Shown here: piece by piece, positions 26,130 through 34,725 of the stretch
Numbering within the stretch: position 1 is the stretch's first letter
Layout: each line of letters starts with the position of its first letter
Assembly: GCA_903895595.1 (NCBI GenBank)
Contig: CAITUP010000113.1
Span: forward strand, 1-64,000
Source: an uncultured Acetobacteraceae bacterium
Lineage (GTDB): Bacteria > Pseudomonadota > Alphaproteobacteria > Acetobacterales > Acetobacteraceae
Reading direction: 5' to 3'
DNA: 64,000 nucleotides
The notes under the pieces: model-generated
The model's input: only the letters and a program-made list of their open reading frames with translations
Told to the model about the DNA's origin: nothing
The model's database searches: none
Translations under genes and position numbers: made by a program

Positions 26130-27077
26130 ATGCAATACGGATTTACCTTGCCGGTGCGCGGCGAACTGGCGAACCACGACGGCATTGCCGGTATGGCGGA
26201 ATACGGCGAAAAACTCGGCTTCACCTCCGCCACCATCGCCGATCACATCGTCATCCCGGCCAAGGTCGAATCTGCCTATCCCTACGACGCCACCGGCCGG
26301 CACCCGAGCCATGGGGACGCGATGGAGGCACTGAGTTTGATCGCGTTCGTGGCGGGGAAAACCAGCAAACTCCGCCTGATCACCAGCGTGCTGATCCTGC
26401 CGTACCGCAACCCGGTGCTGACGGCGAAGATGGTGTCCACCATCGATGTCCTGTCCCAGGGGCGTATCACGCTCGGCATCGGTGTCGGCTGGATGCAGGA
26501 GGAGTTCGAGGCCCTGCAATCCCCGCCCTTCGCCCGCCGCGGTGCGGTGACCGACGAATGGGTGAGCATCTTCAAGAAGCTCTGGTCGCCGGGTCCGGTC
26601 GAACACCAAGGGGCGCATTACAGTTTCGGCCCGGTGCGGTGCGAGCCGCTGCCGGTGCAGAAGCCGCATCCGCCCATCTGGATCGGCGGTCACAGCGCGC
26701 CGGCGTTGCGCCGCACGGCGCGTTATGCCGACGGCTGGCATCCGCTGGGCACGGTTTCCACCGCCGAACTCCGCCCGCCGGAGTTTCAGGCGATGCTCGA
26801 CGACCTCCGCCGCATGACCGAGGGCTATGGACGCGACTTCAAGGACATTACCCTGGCCTTCGTCGCCCGCCTGAACGCGCAGAAGGACCCGCTTCCCAGC
26901 AATAACCGCATGCCCTTCAACGGATCGGCGCAGCAGCTGATCGAGGATGTGGAGACCTACCGAGCGATGGGCGTCAGCCACCTGAGCTTCGATTTTCGCC
27001 GCCCGACATTGGCTGAAACGAAAGAACGCATGGACTGGTTCGCGTCGGAGGTGATGGCGAAGACGCGGGGTGGGTAG
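26130..27077 (+). CDS. LLM-class flavin-dependent oxidoreductase (F420-type subgroup)
   Basis: 315 aa, luciferase-like TIM barrel. MQYGFTLPVRGEL at the start, GFTSATIADHIVIP, the strand-helix LRLITSVLILPYRNP, DVLSQGRITLGIGVGW, and KPHPPIWIGGHS near the phosphate site. The pattern fits the TIGR03619-like subgroup often annotated F420-dependent, although many members use FMN. AGGGAG lies upstream of ATG 26130. Substrate unknown. Confidence 0.85.
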   Translation: MQYGFTLPVRGELANHDGIAGMAEYGEKLGFTSATIADHIVIPAKVESAYPYDATGRHPSHGDAMEALSLIAFVAGKTSKLRLITSVLILPYRNPVLTAKMVSTIDVLSQGRITLGIGVGWMQEEFEALQSPPFARRGAVTDEWVSIFKKLWSPGPVEHQGAHYSFGPVRCEPLPVQKPHPPIWIGGHSAPALRRTARYADGWHPLGTVSTAELRPPEFQAMLDDLRRMTEGYGRDFKDITLAFVARLNAQKDPLPSNNRMPFNGSAQQLIEDVETYRAMGVSHLSFDFRRPTLAETKERMDWFASEVMAKTRGG

Positions 27078-27124
27078 AAAGAGGACGATCTGCCGCTGAC
27101 CAAGGGACGCACAATCTGCCCCAA

Positions 27125-27380
27125 GTGTCATCCGCGCCGAAGGGCGAGGACCCACGCCGCGCGATTGCAACGCGCGTGCGGCGCAGGTCCGTCCTTGCGC
27201 GCTCCCACGCAATTTCGGACGGTCCGGTAATTCCGACAAGCATGGTACTGGCATGCGAACAAGCATTGAACGCGATGACACCCTGGTCGAAGAGGCGTTG
27301 CGTTGCTTCGTGCGGGCCGCCCACGCTTTTGCATTAACGGACAGAAGGCGCGGGTTCTCGGCCTTTGCCGAGGATGACAC
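27125..27380. repeat. REPIN-like pair of inverted 32-bp hairpin repeats
   Basis: Copy A at 27125-27156 (starts GTGTCATCCGCG) and copy B on the opposite strand at 27380-27349 (starts GTGTCATCCTCG) match at 26 of 32 positions. Each folds: A as CGCC-GAAG-GGCG, B as TCGGC-AAAG-GCCGA. Repeat positions 13 and 20 change together (C-G to G-C), keeping the pair. They bracket about 190 bp that contains an antitoxin-gene remnant. The paired inverted layout is that of REPINs, mobilised in other bacteria by RAYT transposases. This occupies most of the 357-bp gap between 27077 and 27435. Confidence 0.6.
27253..27303 (+). pseudogene. Remnant of a VapB-type antitoxin gene
   Basis: The 17 codons from ATG 27253 read MRTSIERDDTLVEEALR, very close to the N-terminal ribbon-helix of VapB antitoxins (MRTNIxxDDxLVEEAxR). 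After residue 17 the resemblance stops and the frame runs on without family features. Upstream is CATGGTACTGGC, reminiscent of a vapB leader. No toxin gene follows. It lies between the two repeats at 27125 and 27380. Confidence 0.5.
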
Positions 27381-27434
27381 AAAACGATCGGGCGCCATTG
27401 GCACAGGTCAAAATTTCGGTTCGCTGGCACGACC

Positions 27435-29123
27435 TCACGCCGCCTCCGGCAATACCAAAGGCAGCGCGTCCTGCGCCGCCCGCGACGGCGCCCGCATTAC
27501 CCGGTCCCGCCCGCCCGTCTTCGCTCGGTACAACGCCGCGTCGGCATCGGCCAGCAAAGCCGCTGGCCCGCTGGACGAGTCCGGCAGCGCCGCGACACCG
27601 AAAGAAGCCGTCACGGATATCCCACCCGCGAATGTCAGGCTGGCGATCCGCTGACGGATCTGCTCCGCCTTGCCGGCCGCGATGTCCAAGTCGCAGTCGG
27701 GCAGCAGTACCAGCAGTTCCTCCCCGCCGTAGCGGCAAGCGATGTCGCTGTGGCGGATACAGGCGAGGATCGTCGTCGCGACCTCCCGCAGTACGACATC
27801 CCCGGCGCCATGCCCAAAAGTGTCGTTCAGCCGCTTGAAGTGATCCAGATCGAGCATGACCAGCCCGATGCTGCTGCCACGCCGGACGGAATCGAGGCAC
27901 AGGCGCTCATGCACCTCCTCCAAAAAGCGCCGGTTGTACAGCCCGGTCAGGCTGTCCTTCAGCGCCTGATTACGCAATTGATCCCGCAACGCCGCGTTGG
28001 ACAGCGCCAACGACATCGCATCCGCGATTGCCGTCGCGATCGGCTGCGCCGCTTCCAGCCGCTGCCGAGCGTTCGGGCCGTCGGCGGCGATCGCCAGCAG
28101 ACCGTGCAACTGGCCGCGCGCGGTCATGGGGATATCGAGCGTGATCAGGCCGGACTCGCTATGGGCGCAGCGCAACGCGGCTTCCCCATCGTCGTTCAAA
28201 TGCGGCTTGCCACGCTTCAGCGCCCAGCAGGCGGTCGGCGCCATATGATCGCACGGACCGGCGCCTTCGTGACCCCAGCGCGTGGACAGATCGAGTCGGT
28301 CGCGGGAGTTGTTGAACACGTACAGCGCGCCGCTGAGCCCCGGCATCAAACGGACCGCCGCCGCCCGCAGCACCGCGTTTGTATCGTTCAGATCGACGGC
28401 GCTTTGCAGCATGTCGCCCATGACGAACAGCTGCTCGATCTGCGCCCCGGCGGCTTCCCCGTGGGAAATCGCCTGTCCGATTCGCCGGAACGCGGCGACC
28501 AGAACGCAACCGCCGGCCAGCATGCCGCCGAGCGTCATGGCGCGTAGGACGGTTTTCCAGGCGTTGCTGCGGGCGATGCGGGCAAGGTCGGTCGATTGCA
28601 GGCGCTCCGTCGCGCTGTCCATCGTCCGGCGCAGGTTGCCATGCATTTCGTGCACATGCGCGGTCCGCAAGGCCGTGACCGCGTCGGCCGGCCGGTCGTC
28701 GCGCACCAGATCGATGGCGATTTGCCAGCCCTCCCGCAGGATTGTCAGCATTTCGGCGGTCGGGGGCGCCCCTTCCGCGGCAGGCAACAGGCGCGTGACG
28801 GCGGCCGGGTCGTAATGCTCCAGCGGCTTTTCCGCCAGATAAAAGGCGTTCATGAATTCGGTGCGGCTGGTCAGCACATAGGCCAGCAGTGCGTCGTCGG
28901 CATCGACGACCGCGCGGCGCAGCTGCCCGATCGCCAGACGGTCTTCCCAGATTCGCACCGCGGCCGCGTCGTCCATCCGGTCGACCGCCAGACCGCCGAC
29001 GACGCTGATACCGACGACCGCCGCGATCGCCGCGATCGTCGACAGCAGCAATATATTGCGGGACCTGCGCGGCGCGGCTGTCCGCCGCACCTTACCTAAC
29101 GCGCCCGCCAGACGATCGCTCAT
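27435..29123 (-). CDS. Membrane-bound GGDEF diguanylate cyclase with GAF-like domain
   Basis: 562 aa. Membrane helix at about residues 26-48, a periplasmic helical sensor (about 49-180, CHASE3-like size), second helix (about 185-205), a GAF-like domain (about 235-370) and a C-terminal GGDEF domain. The active loop reads RYGGEELL (Leu for the usual Phe, seen in other enzymes), and the inhibitory RxxD site is present as RHSD five residues before it. The substrate strand is MLDLDHFKRLNDTFGH. It should make cyclic di-GMP under product inhibition. ATG 29123 is favoured over GTG 29135. Confidence 0.88.
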   Translation of the reverse strand: MSDRLAGALGKVRRTAAPRRSRNILLLSTIAAIAAVVGISVVGGLAVDRMDDAAAVRIWEDRLAIGQLRRAVVDADDALLAYVLTSRTEFMNAFYLAEKPLEHYDPAAVTRLLPAAEGAPPTAEMLTILREGWQIAIDLVRDDRPADAVTALRTAHVHEMHGNLRRTMDSATERLQSTDLARIARSNAWKTVLRAMTLGGMLAGGCVLVAAFRRIGQAISHGEAAGAQIEQLFVMGDMLQSAVDLNDTNAVLRAAAVRLMPGLSGALYVFNNSRDRLDLSTRWGHEGAGPCDHMAPTACWALKRGKPHLNDDGEAALRCAHSESGLITLDIPMTARGQLHGLLAIAADGPNARQRLEAAQPIATAIADAMSLALSNAALRDQLRNQALKDSLTGLYNRRFLEEVHERLCLDSVRRGSSIGLVMLDLDHFKRLNDTFGHGAGDVVLREVATTILACIRHSDIACRYGGEELLVLLPDCDLDIAAGKAEQIRQRIASLTFAGGISVTASFGVAALPDSSSGPAALLADADAALYRAKTGGRDRVMRAPSRAAQDALPLVLPEAA

Positions 29124-29241
29124 ACCCGGTCCCACTCCAACGCAGTGGCGAGAACCGTAGCGACCAGAGGTTAACGAATCGTTAACGCGAACGAAGAAAA
29201 TTCGTTCGGCGACATTTTTAGGTGTTGAGGGCGGCGGCCCG

Positions 29242-30072
29242 TCAGGCCCGCATCTCCCGGCCGGTTTCCCGCATCAATATGGCTGTATGCGCACCGGTCA
29301 CCGCCGCGTGATGCGCCATCGCGGCGGGCGACATATCGGCGTCCGGCCGCTGTTCCAACGCGAAATGTCCGTAGCGGTCGGTGCCGCGCACCAGCGTCGC
29401 CGTATCGTGCGACCCCGCCACCTGCCGGACCGAGGTCGGGATGTAGCGGATTGCATAACCGATGCGGCGCTTGCCGGAGGGGTTGGGTTCCGACCCGTGG
29501 ATCAGCCGCACATGGTGCAGCGACATCTCCCCGGCGTTCAGTTCCAGCGTCACAGCCTGCCGTTCGTCCACGTCCACCATGATCTCCTGCCCGCGACTCA
29601 GTAGATTCTCGCGCCGGAAGGTGTCGCGATGGGGAATTTGGTCCATGAGGTGGGTGCCCGGCACGACCCGCATGGCGCCGTTTTCGGTCGTGCTGTCGGA
29701 AAACGCGATCCAGGCGGTCATGACGTCCGCCGGGTCCAGGCCCCAATAGGTAGAATCCTGATGCCAGGATACGAACCCAGGGTCATGCGGGTTCTTGATG
29801 AAAAAGCTGCTGCCCCAGACCAGCAGATCGGGGCCGAGCACATCTTCCACCGCGTCGAGGATCGCGGGGTGGCGGACGAGATCGGCGAGCCAAGTGAACA
29901 GCAGATGCGATTTCTGCCGGATCTTGCCGGCCAGAGGCCCCGCGCCGGCCTCGAAGGTTTCCAGCTTCGTGCGCAGGTCCAGTGCGTCGGCGGCCGATAG
30001 CACCCGGATCGGGGCGTAATAGCCCTGCTCGTTATATTGGCGGACGGCCGCCTCGCTGAGTACCTTTGTCAT
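29242..30072 (-). CDS. Phytanoyl-CoA dioxygenase (PhyH) family protein
   Basis: 276 aa, Fe(II)/2-oxoglutarate dioxygenase fold. Iron ligands: SWHQDSTYWGL (His-x-Asp) and LIHGSEPNPSGKRRIGY (distal His with the 2-oxoglutarate arginine nine residues on). NGAMRVVPGTH is the conserved strand before the distal site. GAGGAGG precedes ATG 30072; the frame stays open upstream but that part is antisense to the haemoglobin gene. Substrate unknown. Confidence 0.9.
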   Translation of the reverse strand: MTKVLSEAAVRQYNEQGYYAPIRVLSAADALDLRTKLETFEAGAGPLAGKIRQKSHLLFTWLADLVRHPAILDAVEDVLGPDLLVWGSSFFIKNPHDPGFVSWHQDSTYWGLDPADVMTAWIAFSDSTTENGAMRVVPGTHLMDQIPHRDTFRRENLLSRGQEIMVDVDERQAVTLELNAGEMSLHHVRLIHGSEPNPSGKRRIGYAIRYIPTSVRQVAGSHDTATLVRGTDRYGHFALEQRPDADMSPAAMAHHAAVTGAHTAILMRETGREMRA

Positions 30073-30122
30073 CGCATCCTCCTCGCGCATCGGACGGAGG
30101 GCAGCAGCCGGGTCCAACTCTG

Positions 30123-30758
30123 TCAAGCGCCGTCTGGCCGGCGCCACTTTCTTCTCACGATGGGGTTTTTCGGCTCCGGTGCTTTTGCGGCGGCCTTTGC
30201 CTTGGCCGGCGCGGCACCCTTCTTCACTGCCGCTTTTTTGCCCGCCGAAGCGGCTACGGCCGGCCGGTGCACCATCTCGGTAATTACCACCGAAGCCGCC
30301 GGTATCACCGGGGACACGATATCGTCGCGCATCGGTTCCATCGCCGCCGCGACCTCCACCTGCAGTTCCACCGACACCCCGCGCCCCGCCAGCGCTCGGC
30401 GGAGGTCCTGCGTCATCGCGTTGAACTCGGCATCCGCGATGCCCATGCTGGCGTGGACGTCCTTCATCGAGGGGCCGGCATGCCGGCATGGGCCGCCGAG
30501 ACTGGCGCAGAGCTGCTCGCCGAACGCCGCTTTGAAGCGCGCCGTGTCGATCCCGCGGAACCGGCGCGCAATGCGCGGGTCGGCGGCGGCATTGACCATG
30601 AAATCGTCCATGACGCCGGCCATGACTGCTTGGCCGCCGAGGCGGCTGTAGAGCGGCGGCGGCGTGGGGCCGTGCCCGGCGCCCGAATCGCCCCCGTTGG
30701 TACAGGCCGCCAACGCCAACAGCAAAGACAAAGACCAGATGGGCAGCGCAACACGCAT
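30123..30758 (-). CDS. Exported group 1 truncated haemoglobin with basic C-terminal tail
   Basis: 211 aa. The N-terminus MRVALPIWSLSLLLALAAC is a lipoprotein-type signal (lipobox LAAC, Cys about residue 19), predicting a membrane-anchored periplasmic protein. Residues about 35-150 match group 1 truncated haemoglobin: LYSRLGGQAVMAGVMDDF, ADPRIARRFRGID, CASLGGPC, and the proximal haem histidine in SMKDVHASMGI. The usual Tyr after DDF (B10, distal pocket) is Met. The last 40 residues are a Lys/Ala/Pro-rich tail ending KWRRPDGA. An alternative upstream start would add a few residues. It probably handles NO or O2, or acts as a haem sensor. Confidence 0.82.
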   Translation of the reverse strand: MRVALPIWSLSLLLALAACTNGGDSGAGHGPTPPPLYSRLGGQAVMAGVMDDFMVNAAADPRIARRFRGIDTARFKAAFGEQLCASLGGPCRHAGPSMKDVHASMGIADAEFNAMTQDLRRALAGRGVSVELQVEVAAAMEPMRDDIVSPVIPAASVVITEMVHRPAVAASAGKKAAVKKGAAPAKAKAAAKAPEPKNPIVRRKWRRPDGA

Positions 30759-30836
30759 AGGGAATCCTCGGTCAATCATCGCGCCTGGACATGGCGGCGC
30801 GTCGGGGCGCTGCTTATACCGGCAACGGAGAGTCGG

Positions 30837-31346
30837 GTGAAACAACCAGCGATCGTCATTTTCGGGGCAGCGGTGCGACCGGACGGCAGCCCCAGCGGCA
30901 CGCTGCGCCGCCGAACCGAGGCCGCCGCCGCCTTCGCCGTTCGGTTTCCTGCCGTGCTGTTCATTCCAACGGGTGGGGTGGGGCGGTTCGGCGCGTCCGA
31001 GGCCTCGGTCATGGCAGCGCTGCTGCGGGAGCATGCCGGGCCTGGGTGGACGTACCTGCTGGAGGAAACCGGGACCGACACGTTATCGTCGGTGCTGGCC
31101 GTGCGCCGGTTGCGGCGGGAAAACGGCGTGAAGGGGCCGGTCTACGCGGCGACCAGCGCGTATCACATGCCGCGTTGCCTGTTATTGCTGTGGTTGGCCG
31201 GAATCCCGGCGCGACCCTGCCCGCCGCACCCGGCACCCGCCGCCGCCAATCGCTGGCGGCGCTGGTACTGGCGTCTACGGGAGGTGCCGGCGATCCCCTA
31301 CGACGCGGCGCTGATACTCGGCCTCAGGCTGCTGCGCCGCCTCTGA
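30837..31346 (+). CDS. YdcF/SanA-like DUF218 protein
   Basis: 169 aa. DUF218 hallmarks: AIVIFGAAVRPDGSPSGTLRRRTEAA, IPTGGVGRFGASEASVM, EETGTDTLSS, and YAATSAYHMPRCLLL. E. coli relatives act in envelope integrity. The GTG start at 30837 with GGAG upstream begins right at the first strand. It diverges from the haemoglobin gene across 78 bp. Confidence 0.85.
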   Translation: MKQPAIVIFGAAVRPDGSPSGTLRRRTEAAAAFAVRFPAVLFIPTGGVGRFGASEASVMAALLREHAGPGWTYLLEETGTDTLSSVLAVRRLRRENGVKGPVYAATSAYHMPRCLLLLWLAGIPARPCPPHPAPAAANRWRRWYWRLREVPAIPYDAALILGLRLLRRL

Positions 31347-31357
31347 TTCGATCGAGC

Positions 31358-31690
31358 TTAACGCTCGACGTCGTCCGAATCCGTCTCGACCTCGATGTCC
31401 GCCGCGATCGCGTCGGTATCGTCTTCCAGGTCGTCGGCGGCTTCCAGGACATCTTCCTCTTCGGTGTCCTCGACGCCTTCGACTTCCACGTCCTCGACCC
31501 CCGGTGCGACGGCGGGCTTCTTCAGCCGCTTGTCCTCGGCGACGTTACCGGCGGCGCGGCGGATGCGGGGCTGATCCAGCGGCTGTTCCGTCCCGCACTT
31601 GGGGCAGACCGGCGGCGTTTTCGTCATGTCGTAAAAGCGAGCGTTGCAGGCAACGCAGACGCGCTTCATTCCTAGTTCCGGTTTAGCCAT
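31358..31690 (-). CDS. TIGR02300 family zinc-ribbon protein
   Basis: 110 aa. An N-terminal zinc ribbon, RVCVACNARFYDM and PVCPKCG (two CxxC knuckles), holds the FYD motif that defines TIGR02300. The rest is a long acidic tail rich in Glu and Asp. The family is conserved in alphaproteobacteria, function unknown. ATG 31690 matches the family start; the frame is open further upstream. It is divergent from aroA, as often seen in this group. Confidence 0.9.
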   Translation of the reverse strand: MAKPELGMKRVCVACNARFYDMTKTPPVCPKCGTEQPLDQPRIRRAAGNVAEDKRLKKPAVAPGVEDVEVEGVEDTEEEDVLEAADDLEDDTDAIAADIEVETDSDDVER

Positions 31691-31817
31691 GCCGAGAGGC
31701 CCCTTCGTTGGCGCGCTGTCTGAAATCAAGAGCCGGCGCCCATGCCACCACGGTGGCCGGCTGTCAAATAAATGTGGTGCGTGATAGGGGGCGGCACCGA
31801 CCCCAAGGAAGCCTGTC

Positions 31818-33158
31818 ATGGATCATCCCGCCGCTCGCCCCCTCCGATCCCATCGCGCCGCCGGCCCGCTTCAGGGCCTGGTCGCGGTCCCCGGCGACAA
31901 GTCGATCAGCCATCGCGCCCTGATGTTCGGCGCCCTGGCCGTCGGCGAAACGCGCATTACCGGGCTGCTGACCGGCGAAGATGTGCTGCGCACCGCCGGC
32001 GCCATGCGTGCCCTGGGTGCCGAGGTCACGCGCGACCCCGACGGCATCTGGCGTGTCGCCGGCCGCGGCATCGGCGGACTGACAGAACCGGCCGACGTCC
32101 TGGACATGGGCAACTCCGGCACCGCCGCTCGGCTTTTGTGCGGCATTCTGGCAACGCATCCGCTGTTCGCGGTGATGACCGGCGACGCCAGTTTGCGCTC
32201 CCGCCCCATGCGCCGCGTGACCGAACCTTTGGCCGCGACGGGCGCGCGTTTCAGCACGCGGGAGGGCGGGCGTCTGCCGCTGGCCGTGCAAGGTGCGGTG
32301 GACGCGCTGCCGCTGGATTATCGGGTGCCGGTGCCGTCGGCGCAGGTGAAGTCCGCGGTGCTGCTGGCGGGACTGAACGCTCCAGGCATCACGCGCGTGG
32401 AGGAACTGGAAGCGACGCGCGACCACAGCGAGAACATGCTGCGCCATTTCGGCGCCACCGTGACGGTGGAAACCGCCGGCAATGGCCGGATTATCACGCT
32501 CGTCGGCCAACCCGAGCTGAAAGCGGCCGACGTGGTCGTTCCGGGCGATCCGTCGTCGGCGGCGTTTCCGATGGTCGCGGCGCTTCTGGTTCCCAGCTCC
32601 CGCCTAACGATCCCGGGCGTTGGCCTGAACCCGCTGCGCACCGGTCTGTTCGCGACTCTGCTGGAAATGGGCGCGGATATCGTGGTGCAGAACGAACGGC
32701 TGGAGGGGGGGGAGCCGGTCGGCGATCTGCTCGTCCGCCACGGGGTTTTGAAGGCGGTGGATGTGCCGGGCGTTCGTGCGCCGAGCATGATCGACGAATA
32801 CCCGATCCTGGCCGTGGCCGCCTCGATGGCCGTCGGCACCACCCGCATGCGCGGGTTGAAGGAGTTGCGGGTAAAGGAAAGCGACCGCCTCGCCGCGACT
32901 GCCGCGCTGCTGGCGGTCAACGGCGTGAAGGTAGAGATCGAGGGCGACGATCTCATTGTTCACGGCACCGGCAAGGCTCCGGCCGGCGGCGGTTTGGTCG
33001 CAACCCATATGGATCACCGTATCGCGATGTCGGCGCTGGTGCTGGGTCTGGTGACCGAACAGCCCGTCACGGCCGACGATGCCGGGTTCATCGAGACCAG
33101 CTTCCCCGATTTCATCGGCCTGATGAATGGTGCCGGGGCGGATCTGCGGGACGCCTGA
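31818..33158 (+). CDS. aroA: 3-phosphoshikimate 1-carboxyvinyltransferase (EPSP synthase)
   Basis: 446 aa. Shikimate-pathway enzyme joining PEP to shikimate-3-phosphate. Motifs: [53 protein letters not shown], and [22 protein letters not shown] and RDHSE fit the class II type. AAGGAAG precedes ATG 31818. It is the first gene of the conserved aroA-cmk-rpsA block, and cmk starts 2 bp after its stop. Confidence 0.96.
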   Translation: MDHPAARPLRSHRAAGPLQGLVAVPGDKSISHRALMFGALAVGETRITGLLTGEDVLRTAGAMRALGAEVTRDPDGIWRVAGRGIGGLTEPADVLDMGNSGTAARLLCGILATHPLFAVMTGDASLRSRPMRRVTEPLAATGARFSTREGGRLPLAVQGAVDALPLDYRVPVPSAQVKSAVLLAGLNAPGITRVEELEATRDHSENMLRHFGATVTVETAGNGRIITLVGQPELKAADVVVPGDPSSAAFPMVAALLVPSSRLTIPGVGLNPLRTGLFATLLEMGADIVVQNERLEGGEPVGDLLVRHGVLKAVDVPGVRAPSMIDEYPILAVAASMAVGTTRMRGLKELRVKESDRLAATAALLAVNGVKVEIEGDDLIVHGTGKAPAGGGLVATHMDHRIAMSALVLGLVTEQPVTADDAGFIETSFPDFIGLMNGAGADLRDA

Positions 33159-33160
33159 CC

Positions 33161-33787
33161 ATGGGACCGATCATCGCCATCGACGGCCCGGCGGCGGCGG
33201 GCAAAGGGACCCTAGCGCGCCGTTTGGCAGCCGAGCTGGGCCTGCCGTATCTGGATACCGGGCTGTTATATCGCGCGGTTGGGCGGCTGGTGCTGGATGT
33301 CGGCGGTAACCCGAGCGACGTGGCGATTGCCGAGGCTGCCGCTCGACGGCTCGATCCGGCGGACCTGGACCGGAGCGATTTGCGTGGTCCGGCCGCCGAT
33401 GCCGCGGCGTCCGGCGTAGCCGCCATTCCCGGCGTGCGCGCGGCCTTGCTGGATTTTCAGCGCGGCTTCGCGGCGCGCGGCGGCGCGGTGCTGGACGGGC
33501 GCGATATCGGCACCGTGATTTTCCCCGACGCGCCGGCCAAGCTGTTCGTCACCGCCAGCCCGCAGGAGCGGGCGCGCCGCCGTTGGCTGGAACTGCGGAC
33601 AAAGGGCGAGGACGCCGATCTCGCCACCGTCGAACAGGATCTGCGCGCCCGCGACGAGCGGGATTCCGCCCGAGCAGCGGCGCCGCTGCGGCCAGCGGCG
33701 GACGCGGTGGTGCTGGATACGTCGGCTCTGGATGCCGACGCGGCGTTTCGGGCTGCCCTGGCGGCGGTGCGGGAAAAGCTTGCGTAG
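33161..33787 (+). CDS. cmk: Cytidylate kinase
   Basis: 208 aa. Phosphorylates CMP and dCMP using ATP. P-loop [15 protein letters not shown] at residues 8-22, [13 protein letters not shown] for the CMP site, and [17 protein letters not shown] 33161 follows aroA by 2 bp; the longer frame upstream is a shadow of aroA. Usually rpsA follows directly, but here a toxin-antitoxin pair intervenes. Confidence 0.96.
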   Translation: MGPIIAIDGPAAAGKGTLARRLAAELGLPYLDTGLLYRAVGRLVLDVGGNPSDVAIAEAAARRLDPADLDRSDLRGPAADAAASGVAAIPGVRAALLDFQRGFAARGGAVLDGRDIGTVIFPDAPAKLFVTASPQERARRRWLELRTKGEDADLATVEQDLRARDERDSARAAAPLRPAADAVVLDTSALDADAAFRAALAAVREKLA

Positions 33788-33817
33788 GGTTGGTCAGGTC
33801 AGTTAGTCTGATCAGAT

Positions 33818-33844
33818 AAATTTTCGCCTGGACGAAAATTTTTT
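33818..33844 (+). terminator. Intrinsic terminator after cmk
   Basis: AAATTTTCG (33818-33826) pairs perfectly with CGAAAATTT (33833-33841) around a 6-nt loop, followed by more T residues. It lies 31 bp after the cmk stop, so aroA-cmk transcription probably ends here, before the inserted toxin-antitoxin genes and rpsA. Confidence 0.7.
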
Positions 33845-33879
33845 CGGGTCCGTTAACCTTTCCTTAACCGGTGGCCGCT

Positions 33880-34107
33880 ATGACCGAGGTCGTGAATATG
33901 TACGACGCCAAAGCACAGCTCTCGCGCCTGATCGACCGCGCCGCGGCCGGGGAGGACATTCTCATCGCGCGCGCCGGGAAACCGATCGTGCGTCTGGTGC
34001 CCGTAGAAGATTCCCTGCCGCGTCAGCCGGGGATGCTGAAGGGGCCGGCGATCCCCGATGCGTTCTTCGATCCCTTGCCCGAGGACGAGCTGAAGGAATG
34101 GGAATGA
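33880..34107 (+). CDS. Phd/YefM family antitoxin (module 1)
   Basis: 75 aa. N-terminal Phd/YefM DNA-binding fold: VVNMYDAKAQLSRLIDRAAAGE and ILIARAGKPIVRLVPV. The C-terminal toxin-binding part has AFFDPLPEDELKEWE. ATG 33880 preferred over GTG 33871 by fit to the family. Its stop overlaps the toxin start (ATGA). A homologous pair lies at 53867-54480. Confidence 0.9.
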   Translation: MTEVVNMYDAKAQLSRLIDRAAAGEDILIARAGKPIVRLVPVEDSLPRQPGMLKGPAIPDAFFDPLPEDELKEWE

Positions 34108-34493
34108 AACTGCTGCTCGACACGCATGCTCTAGTCTGGTGGTGGACCGACGATACCCGGCTGCCAGCCGCCGCGCGTGCGGCGATCGCGGCCCCCGGCA
34201 ATGTGGTTTACATCAGTTCGGCGACGGCCTGGGAAATCGCTACGAAGTACCGCATCGGCAGATGGCCGGAAGTCGCGGGGATGGTCGCCGAGTTCGGATC
34301 TTTGCTACGTCGTTCCCGCTTTCATCCGTTGCCGGTCGGGATGGAGCATTCGCTGCGAGCCGGCGGAATGCCGGGGCCGCACCGCGATCCGTTCGACCGA
34401 ATGCTGATCGCGCAAGCCGCGTTGGAAACACTGCCGGTGGTGACGGGGGATGCGGTGTTCGCAGCCTATGGGGCGGATACGATTTGGGCCTGA
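34104..34493 (+). CDS. VapC-type PIN-domain toxin (module 1)
   Basis: 129 aa PIN-domain ribonuclease. Acidic active-site residues: LLLDTHALVWW (first Asp), SSATAWEIATKY (Glu), DPFDRMLIAQA (Asp) and VVTGDAVF (last Asp). VapC toxins cut tRNA or rRNA and are held by their antitoxin partner. Coupled to the antitoxin gene by ATGA. Intact by all visible signs. Confidence 0.9.
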   Translation: MKLLLDTHALVWWWTDDTRLPAAARAAIAAPGNVVYISSATAWEIATKYRIGRWPEVAGMVAEFGSLLRRSRFHPLPVGMEHSLRAGGMPGPHRDPFDRMLIAQAALETLPVVTGDAVFAAYGADTIWA

Positions 34494-34496
34494 TGG

Positions 34497-34640
34497 ATGC
34501 CCACGATCGGACATGTCGGCGGATTCGACGTCATGATCTTCCGGAATGACCATGAGCCACCGCATTTCCACGTTATCGGCGATGCCTTCCCGTTGGAACA
34601 ACGCGACGACAATCGTGGTGCGGTTGCCTCCGCCGCGTGA
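34497..34640 (+). pseudogene. Truncated DUF4160 gene
   Basis: A 47-codon frame from ATG 34497, 3 bp after the toxin stop. It starts MPTIGHVGGFDVMIFRNDHEPPHFHV, the DUF4160 signature (NDHxPPHFHV), but stops about half-way through the usual length and the last 20 residues do not fit. Such genes normally pair with a DUF2442 gene; none follows here, though one lies at 47512. I read it as a broken remnant, possibly brought in with the toxin-antitoxin pair. Confidence 0.6.
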
Positions 34641-34658
34641 TTTCCGGACACCGCGCCC

Positions 34659-34686
34659 TTGACTCTCGGCCAACGGCGCGTATGTG
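34659..34686 (+). promoter_or_regulatory. Possible rpsA promoter
   Basis: TTGACT (34659-34664), a 16-bp spacer and TATGTG (34681-34686). The -35 is good, the -10 weak. It sits at the start of the 170-bp non-coding stretch before rpsA, where a promoter is needed because cmk ends in a terminator. Confidence 0.35.
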
Positions 34687-34704
34687 TCCGAACATCCTCA
34701 ACCG

Positions 34705-34725
34705 GCCCGCGCCCTCCGCGCGGGC
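34705..34725 (+). promoter_or_regulatory. Leader hairpin upstream of rpsA
   Basis: GCCCGCGC (34705-34712) pairs with GCGCGGGC (34718-34725), 8 bp with a 5-nt loop CCTCC, in the rpsA leader about 85 bp before the start. No T-run follows. Ribosomal protein S1 messages are often feedback-regulated through leader structure, so a role is possible; only the fold is seen. Confidence 0.4.
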
